From an uncultured bacterium (GTDB lineage Bacteria > Bacteroidota > Rhodothermia > Rhodothermales > UBA10348), in assembly GCA_938018055.1 (NCBI GenBank), contig CALIKL010000018.1, positions 1 to 64,000 of the forward strand: a stretch of 64,000 nt of DNA. Reading direction: 5' to 3'. Numbering within the stretch: the stretch's first letter is position 1; each line of letters opens with the position of its first letter. The notes beneath the pieces were generated by a model. It was given only the letters and a program-made list of their open reading frames with translations, made no database searches and was not told the origin of the DNA. Made by a program: the position numbers and the translations under genes. Positions 1-9,736 of this stretch are shown here, in pieces.

Positions 1-2
1 AC

Positions 3-176
3 GACCTGATCGGCAAAGGCATCCAGGCCGGGAAACTCGTAGGCCAAGTCGCCCGATTGGTCGGTGGCGGCGGTGGTGGACGTCCCCAACTCGCCACGGC
101 AGGAGGAAAGCAGCCAGAGAACTTGGACAGCGCCTTGGATGAGGTTCCTGGCATCCTGAGTGAGATGCTGGGCTAG
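3..176 (+). CDS. alaS: Alanyl-tRNA synthetase, C-terminal end (partial, cut by window start)
   Basis: Open frame to TAG at 174-176 translates to [57 protein letters not shown], the glycine-rich DHHA1 end typical of AlaRS. Confidence 0.88.
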   Translation, partial: DLIGKGIQAGKLVGQVARLVGGGGGGRPQLATAGGKQPENLDSALDEVPGILSEMLG

Positions 177-280
177 TCATGTAACCCCAGCCCGCCTTCT
201 ATTCGCTTGGCAGCGATCTTCGATGACATTTGACCTGCCGCGCGTTGGAGCGGATATCGTAGCGCCCTAGATTTCTCCCC

Positions 281-367
281 GGAGAGGTGCCGGAGTGGTC
301 GAACGGGGCGGTCTCGAAAACCGTTGTGCCCTTTGGGGTACCGAGGGTTCGAATCCCTCCCTCTCCG
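281..367 (+). tRNA. tRNA-Ser(CGA)
   Basis: GGAGAGG/CCTCTCC acceptor stem, long variable arm, T-arm GAGGGTTCGAATCCCTC, anticodon loop CTCGAAA; no encoded CCA. Confidence 0.93.
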
Positions 368-376
368 CATGCAAAG

Positions 377-413
377 AAAAGCCCCTCGCAGCACCGCTGC
401 GGGGGGCTTTTTT
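377..413 (+). terminator. Intrinsic terminator after tRNA-Ser
   Basis: AAAAGCCCCTCGCAGC-ACC-GCTGCGGGGGGCTTTTTT hairpin with T tract. Confidence 0.85.
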
Positions 414-794
414 ATGCCGATTGGAGAAAGCGAGTTTTCCAAGGGAGTATCGATCAGGTTGTTTTGACCGCCGCCTGCTCCGGATTTGTAGAGGAATCTG
501 CCGCCGATACATGCGCTCCATCTCCCTTGCCCTCCGGGCTTTCATCCGATAGAAGTGCCCCAAGTCTGTATCGTAAGCGCATGTTGCAGCCACGTAGATC
601 TGGCGTGTCCGTCATAGACCAACTACATTTCCGAAGGCGTGAACAGTCTCGCCTTCAAAAGAAGACGGAAACGCGTAAGGCCGTGCTGAATCTCCGGATT
701 GAAGACGGATACCGGGTCTCTTTTTGCAAACGGGATTCCAGCTGTTGAGACGTCGATTCCATTTTCCTTCCCTAACATTTTCAAGACCATTCAC

Positions 795-2954
795 ATGCGA
801 CAGGTCACTCTTTGGCCATCATTGATACTGGCAGCGATCCTTCTGGCACTACCCACTGCAGTCAAGGCCCAGAACTCCCCGCCAACCCTTGACGACATCT
901 TCGCTTCGCCACGAATGACAGGTTCGAGTCCGTCTGGTGCTGCCTGGGCACCTGACAGCGAACACTTCGCCTTTTCGTGGACTGAGCCTGGAAAAGGAGG
1001 ACGTGGCCTCTGGGTATCGACAAGTGATGGGCAGGACTTTCGCGTGATTTCTGGGGCCGAATCACCGCCCGTGCGCAGTTACACCTGGACCGACGATAAC
1101 ACAATCGTCAGTCTGCGAGGCAACGACCTCTGGCATACATCGATCAGCAACGGCGATGACGCCGCATTCATGTCCATCGAGGCGGGGGCGTATGGTCTGG
1201 CGCTATCGCCAAAAGGTGACCAGGCGGCTTACCTGAAAGATGGTGATCTGTGGTTGGCTGATTTCTCGTCCAAAGAAAATCGCCAACTCACCGAGATCGG
1301 CATCGCCAGTCTGTCCAGTCTGCTAAAAGGGCGCTACAGCCGAGCGGAACGCGAAATCGGTCCTGGCATCTGGAGTGGGCCAACGTATAAGTGGTCGCCA
1401 GATGGCGAGACAATCGCCATTCATGTCGTAGATCGACGCGAGATGCGCACCGTGCCCTTTCCCGACTACCTCGCACCTGAGACCAACCCCAATGAGGTGC
1501 GTCGCGGCTACCCGGGTGATCCCAACGAGATTCGCCGCGTCGGCCTGCTGAACCTGCAAAGCGGCGACGTTACCTTCCTTGATCTACCGGACCCTGAGTC
1601 CAATCAAGTCGTCGACTTCAACTGGTCACCCACAAATGACCTCCTCGTCGACATCGCATCCGACACAGCTGTAGACCGCAAACTCTTTGTCGTCGCATCA
1701 GGCGAAATCCAACCACGCCAGATATGGCAAAGCGTCAGGGAAAGCCGTTCCTACACCTCTTTTGCATCTAACTGGCATCCTGATGGTGAGCACGTCGTTG
1801 TCCTGAGCGATATGGGTGATCGTTATGGTCTGTATGTGATGGACGCCTCACCCTCCAGAGACCTTCCGCGCCTGCTTACCGACCCGACCTATGATGTCCT
1901 CTCCGCACCGACAATAGCGGGCGATGCTCTCTATTACACCGGCAACGGCGTCAACCCACACGAATTGCACGTCTATCGCGTGGACACCTCTGGCGGCGAC
2001 CCAGAACGCCTGACGCACCTCGCAGGCCGCAACTCCGGCTACCCATCTCCCGATGGCAGGCACCTGGCGTTCATGCACAGCAACGACACCTCGCCGAAGG
2101 AACTGTACGTCGTGAGCACCGAAGGCGGCGAACCTACGCGCCTGACCCACTCGCCTTTACCTGCCTTCAACGAACGGACATGGACCGCGGGGGAGTACGT
2201 CAGCTTCCCGAGCCTGGTCGATGACTACATTCTAAGCGCGCGCATCCTGAAGCCAGCTGATCTCCAGCCAGGCAGGCATTACCCCGTATTGTTCGGACCC
2301 GTGTATTCAAACACGGCCAAAAATCGTTGGGCCGGCACCTCCAGCATGATCCAGCAGATGCTGGTCGAGAAGGGATACATCGTCGTTCAGGTGGATTCAC
2401 GCGGCAGTGACGGCTATGGCCGGGCGTTCCGCGAGGAATTCGCGCTGGGCTTTGCCGACCAGGACATCGAGGACTACGCGAGTGCCGTCGCCTACATGGA
2501 ATCGCTGGACTACGTCGATCCCGATCGTATTGGCATCTTTGGCAGTAGCTACGGAGGCACACTTTCCGTGTACTCTCTATTGATGAAACCGGGCCTTTTC
2601 CAGGCTGGTGTGGCTGCCGCCGCGGCCGTCGATCCGATGTTCTTCGGCACCGACGATGTTGCCATCGTTCGTCGCCCCCAGACTCACCCGGAAGTGTTCG
2701 AACGAAAAGCGCTCAAGCTGGCGGCGAATCTGGAGGATCACCTCCTGTTCATTCACGGCATGCAGGACCACGTCGTGCCCTTTAAGACCGCGGCTGTGCT
2801 GGCAGAAGAGCTAATGAGAAAGGGCAAGAACTTTGACTTTGCATTCGCACCGGGAGCTACGCACGGGTGGACCCGTGAGCGGCACCACGGTCGATACCTC
2901 TATGGTAAACTGATTGAGTTCTTTGATCGCCACCTGGGCAAGTCAGCCGAATGA
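795..2954 (+). CDS. S9 family peptidase (DPP-IV/prolyl oligopeptidase type) with beta-propeller, secreted
   Basis: Internal ATG at 795 gives a signal peptide (MRQVTLWPSLILAAILLALPTAVKAQ); WD40-like repeats; GSSYGG nucleophile motif; HGMQDHVVP and ATHGW acid/His region. Confidence 0.9.
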   Translation: MRQVTLWPSLILAAILLALPTAVKAQNSPPTLDDIFASPRMTGSSPSGAAWAPDSEHFAFSWTEPGKGGRGLWVSTSDGQDFRVISGAESPPVRSYTWTDDNTIVSLRGNDLWHTSISNGDDAAFMSIEAGAYGLALSPKGDQAAYLKDGDLWLADFSSKENRQLTEIGIASLSSLLKGRYSRAEREIGPGIWSGPTYKWSPDGETIAIHVVDRREMRTVPFPDYLAPETNPNEVRRGYPGDPNEIRRVGLLNLQSGDVTFLDLPDPESNQVVDFNWSPTNDLLVDIASDTAVDRKLFVVASGEIQPRQIWQSVRESRSYTSFASNWHPDGEHVVVLSDMGDRYGLYVMDASPSRDLPRLLTDPTYDVLSAPTIAGDALYYTGNGVNPHELHVYRVDTSGGDPERLTHLAGRNSGYPSPDGRHLAFMHSNDTSPKELYVVSTEGGEPTRLTHSPLPAFNERTWTAGEYVSFPSLVDDYILSARILKPADLQPGRHYPVLFGPVYSNTAKNRWAGTSSMIQQMLVEKGYIVVQVDSRGSDGYGRAFREEFALGFADQDIEDYASAVAYMESLDYVDPDRIGIFGSSYGGTLSVYSLLMKPGLFQAGVAAAAAVDPMFFGTDDVAIVRRPQTHPEVFERKALKLAANLEDHLLFIHGMQDHVVPFKTAAVLAEELMRKGKNFDFAFAPGATHGWTRERHHGRYLYGKLIEFFDRHLGKSAE

Positions 2955-2971
2955 GGCGCCTGAGTAGGCCT

Positions 2972-4732
2972 TTACGAGCCGAAAGCCTCGTTGAACTCAT
3001 GACGCTGCTGGTTACTCCCCATCATGAGGAGTTCCGTACCTCGTTCCAGCACGGTGGAGCCTGACAGGTTCGTACGTACCTCGCCATCGTCCTGAATGGC
3101 CACGACATTGAGCCCTGTTCGAGCGCCAATGTTCGTCTCGGCCAGCTGTTTGCCATGTAAAGCGCCCGGTAAGGGTACCGAGAACAGGTCGACGCCCTGT
3201 GCCAGCATGATCAGCTCTCTGCCCTGCAAAATGGACAAAACAGACTCTACGCCGAGCGACGCGTAGCTCAACACAAAGTCAGCGCCGGCTCGGTGGATGG
3301 CATCCATGTTTCGTTCCTGTGTGATGCGGCTGACGATTCGCAGATCAGGGTTCAGCTGTCGGCAGTAAGACGTGAGGTAGATGTTCATGGCATCGTCATG
3401 GGTCGTCAGCAACACGGACGGCGCCTCCAGGATGCCCGCTTCATTCAGTAAGTAATAGTCCTCGGCATCGCCGGCGAAAACGGCCTGGCAATGCTCACGG
3501 GCACGTTTACAGACCGTCGGGTCTTGCTCAACGATGTGAACGGGAACGTCCTGCTCTTGCAAGGCCTTTGCAGCGGCCGTTCCTACGGTTCCACCACCGA
3601 CAATGAGTACCGGATTCTCATTGATATTGTAGATGATGAGCAGGTCGTCGAGCGCATCCAGCTGGGCCTCCGTGCCGATGATGACCAGAACACTGGAGTT
3701 GGAAAGCGGGATGTCCGGCCGGGCTGGCTGCATGCGGCCTTTCTCCCAGACCCCGATGATGCTGACCCCGGAGATCTCGCGTAAGCGTGTTTCCCGAATG
3801 GTTTTTTCTGCAAATGGCGTTCGGTGCAGTGGCAATTCTGCGATCAAAAGGTCCTTCAGATGACCGACCACGTTCGAGCGCGCACGGGACGCTGAAATTC
3901 GATTTGCGAGTTGTTCGCCCAGGAATTGCTTCAAGCAAAGGACATGGTCGGCCCCGCTAAGCTTGAGCACGTCGACCGAGTTTTCCTTTCCGGCAGTCGC
4001 AATAATGGGCACATTCGGAGCCACCTCCCGAACGGTCAGGATGATGCTGGTATTGACCGTGTCCTCCCGGTTGGCAAATACCATCCGCGCCTTTTCCAAC
4101 TGTAGCGCCCTGTACGTCTCGCTATTGTCCAGGTCACCCACGATGGTCGAAATCCCATCCAGGTATCGGTCTGAGGCGATTGAAGGGTCGGGTTCGAGGA
4201 CGAAATACAGGATTCCCTCGTCCTTGAGACGCTCAATCAATCCAGGGGCAATCGTGTCGTAGTCACAGATGATTACGTGCCCCGACGTGTCAGCAGGCAC
4301 GCTCTGAGGGGCTCGGTGGCGAATCTGCGCCTCCAGCCAAGGGGCATAGAAAAAGCGAATGAACGCGAAGGGTAGCACGATGAGCAGGAGCACCACCCCA
4401 GAAACCAGCACCACCATGCTGAAAATGCGCCCGAGATCGCTCTGGAACGTGATGTCGCCAAAGCCGAGCGTGCTCATCACCGTCAGCGTCCAGTAAAGGC
4501 CGGTGAACCAAGAATGCTCTTGGCCCTCCACATTCACCATGATCAGGTGAAACAACTCAGCAAAGATCACGACTACGATCGACACAAAGGCCACGTACTT
4601 CAGCAGTGCCCGCACGTTGCGCCGGACGGTATTGTCGCTGAAGAAATAGGAAAGCTGTGTGCTGACGAGCTTCATGGGCCCTGGCTGTAGCTTGGTGTAT
4701 CGCAGAGATCCCTGACTGGCTATTCTAGCCAC
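2972..4732 (-). CDS. Potassium channel protein with two TrkA-N/RCK domains
   Basis: TVMSTLGFGDI selectivity filter after a TM segment; two tandem Rossmann-like RCK_N regions (second is VLIVGGGTVGTAAA). Start could be GTG 4732 or ATG 4675. Confidence 0.88.
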   Translation of the reverse strand: MARIASQGSLRYTKLQPGPMKLVSTQLSYFFSDNTVRRNVRALLKYVAFVSIVVVIFAELFHLIMVNVEGQEHSWFTGLYWTLTVMSTLGFGDITFQSDLGRIFSMVVLVSGVVLLLIVLPFAFIRFFYAPWLEAQIRHRAPQSVPADTSGHVIICDYDTIAPGLIERLKDEGILYFVLEPDPSIASDRYLDGISTIVGDLDNSETYRALQLEKARMVFANREDTVNTSIILTVREVAPNVPIIATAGKENSVDVLKLSGADHVLCLKQFLGEQLANRISASRARSNVVGHLKDLLIAELPLHRTPFAEKTIRETRLREISGVSIIGVWEKGRMQPARPDIPLSNSSVLVIIGTEAQLDALDDLLIIYNINENPVLIVGGGTVGTAAAKALQEQDVPVHIVEQDPTVCKRAREHCQAVFAGDAEDYYLLNEAGILEAPSVLLTTHDDAMNIYLTSYCRQLNPDLRIVSRITQERNMDAIHRAGADFVLSYASLGVESVLSILQGRELIMLAQGVDLFSVPLPGALHGKQLAETNIGARTGLNVVAIQDDGEVRTNLSGSTVLERGTELLMMGSNQQRHEFNEAFGS

Positions 4733-4751
4733 GCCCGCAGGATCTGGAAAT

Positions 4752-4784
4752 CAAATATAGCCTCCATGATCCGATAATGGATCA
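4752..4784 (-). promoter_or_regulatory. Candidate promoter/operator of the K+ channel gene
   Basis: Minus strand TATATTTG matches the Bacteroidota -7 consensus TAnnTTTG; adjacent perfect dyad TGATCC-GATAAT-GGATCA (4767-4784). Confidence 0.4.
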
Positions 4785-4787
4785 AGC

Positions 4788-4834
4788 CAGGAGTAGGAAC
4801 AGGAGCAGGAACAGGATCAGGGGTAGGAGGAAGG
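4788..4834. repeat. Imperfect hexanucleotide NNAGGA tandem repeat (~7 units)
   Basis: cAGGAgtAGGAacAGGAgcAGGAacAGGAtcAGGGgtAGGA. Confidence 0.7.
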
Positions 4835-4893
4835 TCAGCAACCTCCGCTCATCCCTCGACGCCTCAAGACGAGTAGAGCCAGCTTGATGACTG

Positions 4894-5169
4894 TTGACCT
4901 CTCCTGCGCCTTTTTGCCCCGCGGCCAGCTTGAAGTCAACAGTACGGTTGGTTACCCTGAGGAAAGTGTCTGAGCGCTACCCGGCTCTGAATGATGTGCG
5001 CGATGCCCAATTCCGCGCGGCTGAAGTGATGCGCAATGTGGTCCTCGTCGATACCGACAATCTCACGAAGTTACCCGACAACCTTCACTACGACACGGGC
5101 GGCGTGATGGAAATGGGGTCCCTGTTTGCGACCGCTTATCTGGATTGGCGAAAGGAAAACCATCGGTAA
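4894..5169 (+). pseudogene. C-terminal remnant of a SASA-type (sialate O-acetylesterase / acetyl-esterase) protein
   Basis: Frame encodes ...YPALNDVRDAQFRAAEVMRNVVLVDTDNLTKLPDNLHYDTGGVMEMGSLFATAYL, resembling the SASA C-terminal VDTD...D.lHyd..G..emG..fA signature; no N-terminal catalytic half upstream. Confidence 0.6.
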
Positions 5170-5221
5170 CATTTCTATCCAGCATGCCACCCATGCGAGT
5201 GTAAAATCTAGGTATAAGCCT

Positions 5222-6535
5222 GTGTCTCCTTTCTCTGTGTCGAGTACTCGGTTTCGCGTCTTGGTACTCTTGGCCGTGCTGATGTCGCTGAGCGCGGTTG
5301 CACCTCGGTATGCCCAAGCTCAGAACGCCTCGGAAGTCGTTCCGGCCCGCCTTTCCATCTTCCTGGATTGCCAGCGCTGCCCGGACGATTTCATCCGTCA
5401 GGAAGTCCCGTATGTGGATCATGTTCGTGATCGCGAAGTGGCCGACGTGCATGTTTTGGTGACTCGCGAAGAGACCGGAGGTGGCGGGGAAGTACACACG
5501 TTTGAGTTGTACGGTTTACGATTGTTTGAAGGTGTGGACTTTTCGACCTCCTACACCATACTGGCAAATGCTACTGAGGCCGAGCAGCGCGAAGGGTACT
5601 TACGCACGCTGGAAGCTGCGCTGGTGCCGTACTTGATGAAGACCAATATGCGCGATCGAGTCAGCGTACACGTTGCTGCTGCCTCGGAAGGCTCAGGTAC
5701 GCCCGAACCCATGACGGAAGATCCGTGGGATTTCTGGACGTTCACCTTGTACTCGGACGGCAATGCCGAATTCGAATCCCAGCAACGTTCCTTTTTCACG
5801 CGCTACGGCGTTTACGTCAGCCGAGTAACCGAAGACTGGAAACTGCAGCTGCGTCCATTCTTCAATTACAATTACGACAGGTTCGAGCGTGGCGAGCGCA
5901 TCATAACGAGCACGTCACATCGCAATGGCTTTACAGCCTACGCCCTCAAGAGCATCACGCCGCACTGGTCCCTGGGTGGGTATGCTGACATCCTGAAATC
6001 CTCTTTTTCTAATGTCGATTTGCGCTATCGGGGCATGGGCGCAATCGAATGGAGCCTCTATCCCTATCGTGAGGCAAATCGCCGCCAGCTGACCGTAGCC
6101 TACCGCCTGGGAGGGTCACAAGTGACGTGGGCCGATACGACGATCTACGGCAAGACTGAGGAAGTGCTACCCCAGCATCTAGTCAATGCGGATTACCAGG
6201 TTGTGCAGCCTTGGGGAAATGTTGAAGTGGGAATCATTGCATCGCAATACCTGCACGAGACTTCGCGCTACAGCCTGGAATTCGATGCCGAGTTCGAAGT
6301 GCGGGTTACCCAGGGCCTCTCCGTTGAGATTGGCGGCTCTCTTGAGATTATCCACGATCAGATCAACCTGGCCAAGGGAGACGCGGATCTCGAGGAAGTC
6401 CTACTTCGACGACGGCAGCTTGAAACCAACTACGAAGCGGGCTTTGAATTTGGTATCCGTTATCGTTTTGGCTCAGTACTCAACAACATCGTCAACCCAC
6501 GATTTGATGGGATAGGCAACCGAGATCGATTCTGA
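5222..6535 (+). CDS. Conserved hypothetical outer-membrane/beta-barrel-like secreted protein
   Basis: GTG start at 5222 leaves a clean signal sequence (...VLVLLAVLMSLSAVAPRYAQAQ); LDCQRCPDDFIRQEVPYVDHVRDREVADVHVL followed by alternating aromatic strands. Track start at 5126 would overlap the esterase remnant. Confidence 0.7.
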   Translation: MSPFSVSSTRFRVLVLLAVLMSLSAVAPRYAQAQNASEVVPARLSIFLDCQRCPDDFIRQEVPYVDHVRDREVADVHVLVTREETGGGGEVHTFELYGLRLFEGVDFSTSYTILANATEAEQREGYLRTLEAALVPYLMKTNMRDRVSVHVAAASEGSGTPEPMTEDPWDFWTFTLYSDGNAEFESQQRSFFTRYGVYVSRVTEDWKLQLRPFFNYNYDRFERGERIITSTSHRNGFTAYALKSITPHWSLGGYADILKSSFSNVDLRYRGMGAIEWSLYPYREANRRQLTVAYRLGGSQVTWADTTIYGKTEEVLPQHLVNADYQVVQPWGNVEVGIIASQYLHETSRYSLEFDAEFEVRVTQGLSVEIGGSLEIIHDQINLAKGDADLEEVLLRRRQLETNYEAGFEFGIRYRFGSVLNNIVNPRFDGIGNRDRF

Positions 6536-6584
6536 CCCGCATCGTGTGAACGCCGGATGAGTCGAAGGTCTGCGTCGACTCGCT

Positions 6585-8660
6585 CTACGGTTTCTCTTCG
6601 CCAAACAAGGCATGTGCGGCTCTCACCGAGTCCACCGGCCCCACTAAAACCACAAAGTCGTTGGCCTGCATCACAGTATTGCCACGCGGCACAACGAATA
6701 TTTTATTGCGGATTACAGCCGCAACAACGCACTGATCAGGGATATTGATGCCGCTGATCGGTTTACCCACGATGCGTCCATTCTCTGGCACGCGTACCTC
6801 AATCAGGCTGGCTACGCCAGACTCTATTTCGAATAGATCGGCCACATCTGGTCGATCCAGATGATTTTCAACCATCGCGGCCGTGGCATAGGGCGCACTG
6901 ATGCAGACGATACCCCGGGATTTCATCAGTTCGACGTAGTCAGGGTCACGCGCAATGGCAATGACACGCGGGATGCCCAGGCGCTGAGCTTGTAACGCCA
7001 TGATCGTATTAAGGTCGTCTTGGTTTGTCGCAGCGATGGCCACGTCCATCTTTTGCGGCTCGACCTGATCGAGGATCTCCAATTTTGTCCCATCTCCATG
7101 GAAAATGGGGACGCTATAGCGACGCTCCAGCTCTTCGCACCGGGACTCGTCCTTCTCAACGAAAGTTACCTTGTATTCCGCTGAGCGGAATATCATCCGG
7201 AATTCGTCCTGCTTGATGAGCCGATCGGCAATATTCATCCCCTGATTACCGCCTCCAATGATGAGTACCTGCATGTGGGGTCTCCTCCAGATTCGAAGTC
7301 GCGTTTTGATGTGTTGAACCAATTCCGGTATGCGTTGGATCAAATCCCGATTGGCAGGCATCACGAAGTAGAGGATGCCGCCTATCGCGGTGAGAACCGC
7401 ACCCAGTGCCAAGCTTTGGGGCTCCAGCATGGGTACGAAAAACCAACATGAGATGATACCCAGTACCGGAACGACTGGGTACAGTATCACTTTGAAGGGC
7501 CGCCTCAGGTTGGGCATCTTGTTGTGCAACGCGATAACTGCGTAGTTCACGATGCCGATGGCGACCAGATAGCCAAAGCTGCTCGCAGAGGCCAGAATGT
7601 TGACGATTCCCGTCGCACCAAAAACCGTGACCAAGGTTGCGCAAACGAAGAGCGCGATATGCGGGGTCTTGAACCGTGTGTGCAAACGGGAAAATATGCG
7701 AGGGAAATGTCCGTCACGTCCCAAGGCGTAGAGTACGCGCGAGCTGGCGCCCAGCGTTACACTGAATGCGGACAGGCTGGCCATTATGGTGGCAATGATG
7801 CCAGCGGTGCGGCCCCAGCCGCCAAAAAGAAGGTCGGCTACAAAGATGAAGGGCGTATCAGTCTCTGCCAGTTCGCTGTAGTTGACGACGCCCATCATGA
7901 CGAACAAGACGAGAACGTAAATCACAATACCCACGCCCAGCGTGATCAGGATGGCTCTGGGGATGTTCCTGGCTGGGTCTATAATCTCTTCGGCAGCTAC
8001 TGTGATGAGATCAAAGCCAACGTAGGAGATGTATATCAATCCCATCGTTGGAATCAGTGGCTCCCATCCCATGGGCGCAAACGGCTCCAGATTGGTTGGT
8101 TCAATGGCAAATGCGCCCAGAACACCGAGGCCGATCAGTACCAGAAGTTCGATGATGTTCATCAACGTGATCATCTTCAGCGCTTCAGCTTGACCCCGAA
8201 GGTTGGATGCCGTGAAGACCAGCGTAGTGATGACTACAATCAGGATAATGCTGACATCGGGGAAGAAATAGTCGCGGATGGTCAACGCAAAAATGACGAC
8301 GTAGAGCGAGCAGGCAAGCGTATTGCCAATCCAGAAGAACCACCCTGCCAAAAAGGCCACTGGGTCCGGTAGCCCGCGACTCACGAAAGAATACCCACCT
8401 CCAGCGATGGGTATGGCAGCTCCCAACTCACTGTAACTCAGAGCCGTAAACAGGGTCAAGAGACCCATGAAGAGGTAGGCCAGAATACCGAGCGGACCGG
8501 CATCTGCAGCCACCACACTGGGCAACGCAAAAACGCCCGGCCCCATCATGGCTCCGATGCCTATCATCACGGCCATGAAAAGGCCGATGTTTCGCTTGAA
8601 TTGCACCTGTTCTGCCATTCCTTGCAGGATAGGGACCAGTACAAAGGTGCTCAAGCCCAT
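6585..8660 (-). CDS. APC-superfamily amino acid permease fused to C-terminal TrkA-N/TrkA-C (RCK) module
   Basis: GIGAMMGPGVFALPS N-terminal APC motif, ~12 TM segments, then MQVLIIGGGNQGMNIADRL Rossmann motif and RCK_C region. Start may be the internal ATG (MAEQVQFKRN). Confidence 0.9.
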   Translation of the reverse strand: MGLSTFVLVPILQGMAEQVQFKRNIGLFMAVMIGIGAMMGPGVFALPSVVAADAGPLGILAYLFMGLLTLFTALSYSELGAAIPIAGGGYSFVSRGLPDPVAFLAGWFFWIGNTLACSLYVVIFALTIRDYFFPDVSIILIVVITTLVFTASNLRGQAEALKMITLMNIIELLVLIGLGVLGAFAIEPTNLEPFAPMGWEPLIPTMGLIYISYVGFDLITVAAEEIIDPARNIPRAILITLGVGIVIYVLVLFVMMGVVNYSELAETDTPFIFVADLLFGGWGRTAGIIATIMASLSAFSVTLGASSRVLYALGRDGHFPRIFSRLHTRFKTPHIALFVCATLVTVFGATGIVNILASASSFGYLVAIGIVNYAVIALHNKMPNLRRPFKVILYPVVPVLGIISCWFFVPMLEPQSLALGAVLTAIGGILYFVMPANRDLIQRIPELVQHIKTRLRIWRRPHMQVLIIGGGNQGMNIADRLIKQDEFRMIFRSAEYKVTFVEKDESRCEELERRYSVPIFHGDGTKLEILDQVEPQKMDVAIAATNQDDLNTIMALQAQRLGIPRVIAIARDPDYVELMKSRGIVCISAPYATAAMVENHLDRPDVADLFEIESGVASLIEVRVPENGRIVGKPISGINIPDQCVVAAVIRNKIFVVPRGNTVMQANDFVVLVGPVDSVRAAHALFGEEKP

Positions 8661-8773
8661 CCTGCTTTACGCCCAGCTATTTCATGCGGGCCCATCGCGG
8701 GAAACGCTTCTTTTCACGTGCGATACCCGTACCTTTCGAGCGTTATCGCCATCCCCGGATTCGCAGGACTCCC

Positions 8774-9736
8774 ATGATCACGCGACGAGACTTTCTTCGT
8801 GTAAGCTCCCTGGCCACCGCTGGCGCCTCACTGGGGCTTCATCCGGGTACGCTCCGGCTTTTGATGGATGATCCGTTGATGACGCGCGCGATTCCTTCCA
8901 GCCTGCACCAGATTCCAATCATTGGCCTCGGTGGGCGCTGGATCAACATAGACGCCACGCAGGAGGAATTGGACGGTCATCGGGCAGTATTGCAGGCACT
9001 CGCCGAAGGTGCAGAAGGAGAGGGGCGCGTATTTGATAGCGCGGCCGGGTATGGCCGAGGCGGATCGGAGATTTATGCAGGTCAATGGGCCGAAGAAGAC
9101 GGTTTTGGCGACAACATCTTCTGGGCGACCAAGGTCAATGTGGCTCAACGAGGTGGAGGCGCGGCAGACCCCGACGCGGTTCGGGCTCAGATTGAACGCT
9201 CATTTGAGCGCCTCCGCGTGCCTGTCATCGATCTGAACCAGGTCCACAATATGGGCGATCCGGAGACTCAGCTGGGCATCCTGCAGGAGTACAAAGAGGC
9301 GGGGCGCATTCGTCACATCGGCATTACCACAACGCGCGATTACGAGGGCCTAGCTGACGTCATGCGCGAGTACCCGATCGACTTCATCGGCATCGACTAC
9401 GCCGTAGACAATCGGGATGCAGCTGATATGATCTTTCCGCTGGCGCAGGAGCAGGGTATTGGCGTTATGGTCTACCTGCCATTCGGGCGCACACGCATGT
9501 GGTCGCGCATCGGCGACCGGGCGCTGCCTGAGTGGGCGGCTGAGTTCGATGCCTACTCATGGGCGCAGTTCATGCTGAAATTCGTCGTCGCTCACCCAGC
9601 CGTCACCGTGGCTGTGCCGGGCACGAGCAATCCGAAGCACATGCTGGATAATCTGGGTGCTGGACGCGGTAAACTGCCGTCAGAAGGGCACCTCAAACAG
9701 ATGGTTGAGCTGGTCGAAGCGCTCCCCGGAGGTTGA
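8774..9736 (+). CDS. Aldo/keto reductase with Tat-type signal
   Basis: ATG 8774: MITRRDFLRVSSLATAGASLG twin-arginine signal; AKR-like barrel (VIDLNQVHNMGDPETQLGILQEYKEAGRIRHIGITT). Confidence 0.85.
   Translation: MITRRDFLRVSSLATAGASLGLHPGTLRLLMDDPLMTRAIPSSLHQIPIIGLGGRWINIDATQEELDGHRAVLQALAEGAEGEGRVFDSAAGYGRGGSEIYAGQWAEEDGFGDNIFWATKVNVAQRGGGAADPDAVRAQIERSFERLRVPVIDLNQVHNMGDPETQLGILQEYKEAGRIRHIGITTTRDYEGLADVMREYPIDFIGIDYAVDNRDAADMIFPLAQEQGIGVMVYLPFGRTRMWSRIGDRALPEWAAEFDAYSWAQFMLKFVVAHPAVTVAVPGTSNPKHMLDNLGAGRGKLPSEGHLKQMVELVEALPGG

Noticed and set aside
287-748. 153-aa plus-strand ORF across the tRNA-Ser gene
   Set aside because: Reads through a tRNA and its terminator; not a plausible protein.
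7524-8372. 282-aa plus-strand ORF inside the APC permease
   Set aside because: Fully antisense to a strong TM protein with clear motifs; His/Asp/Gln-rich composition is the mirror of hydrophobic codons.
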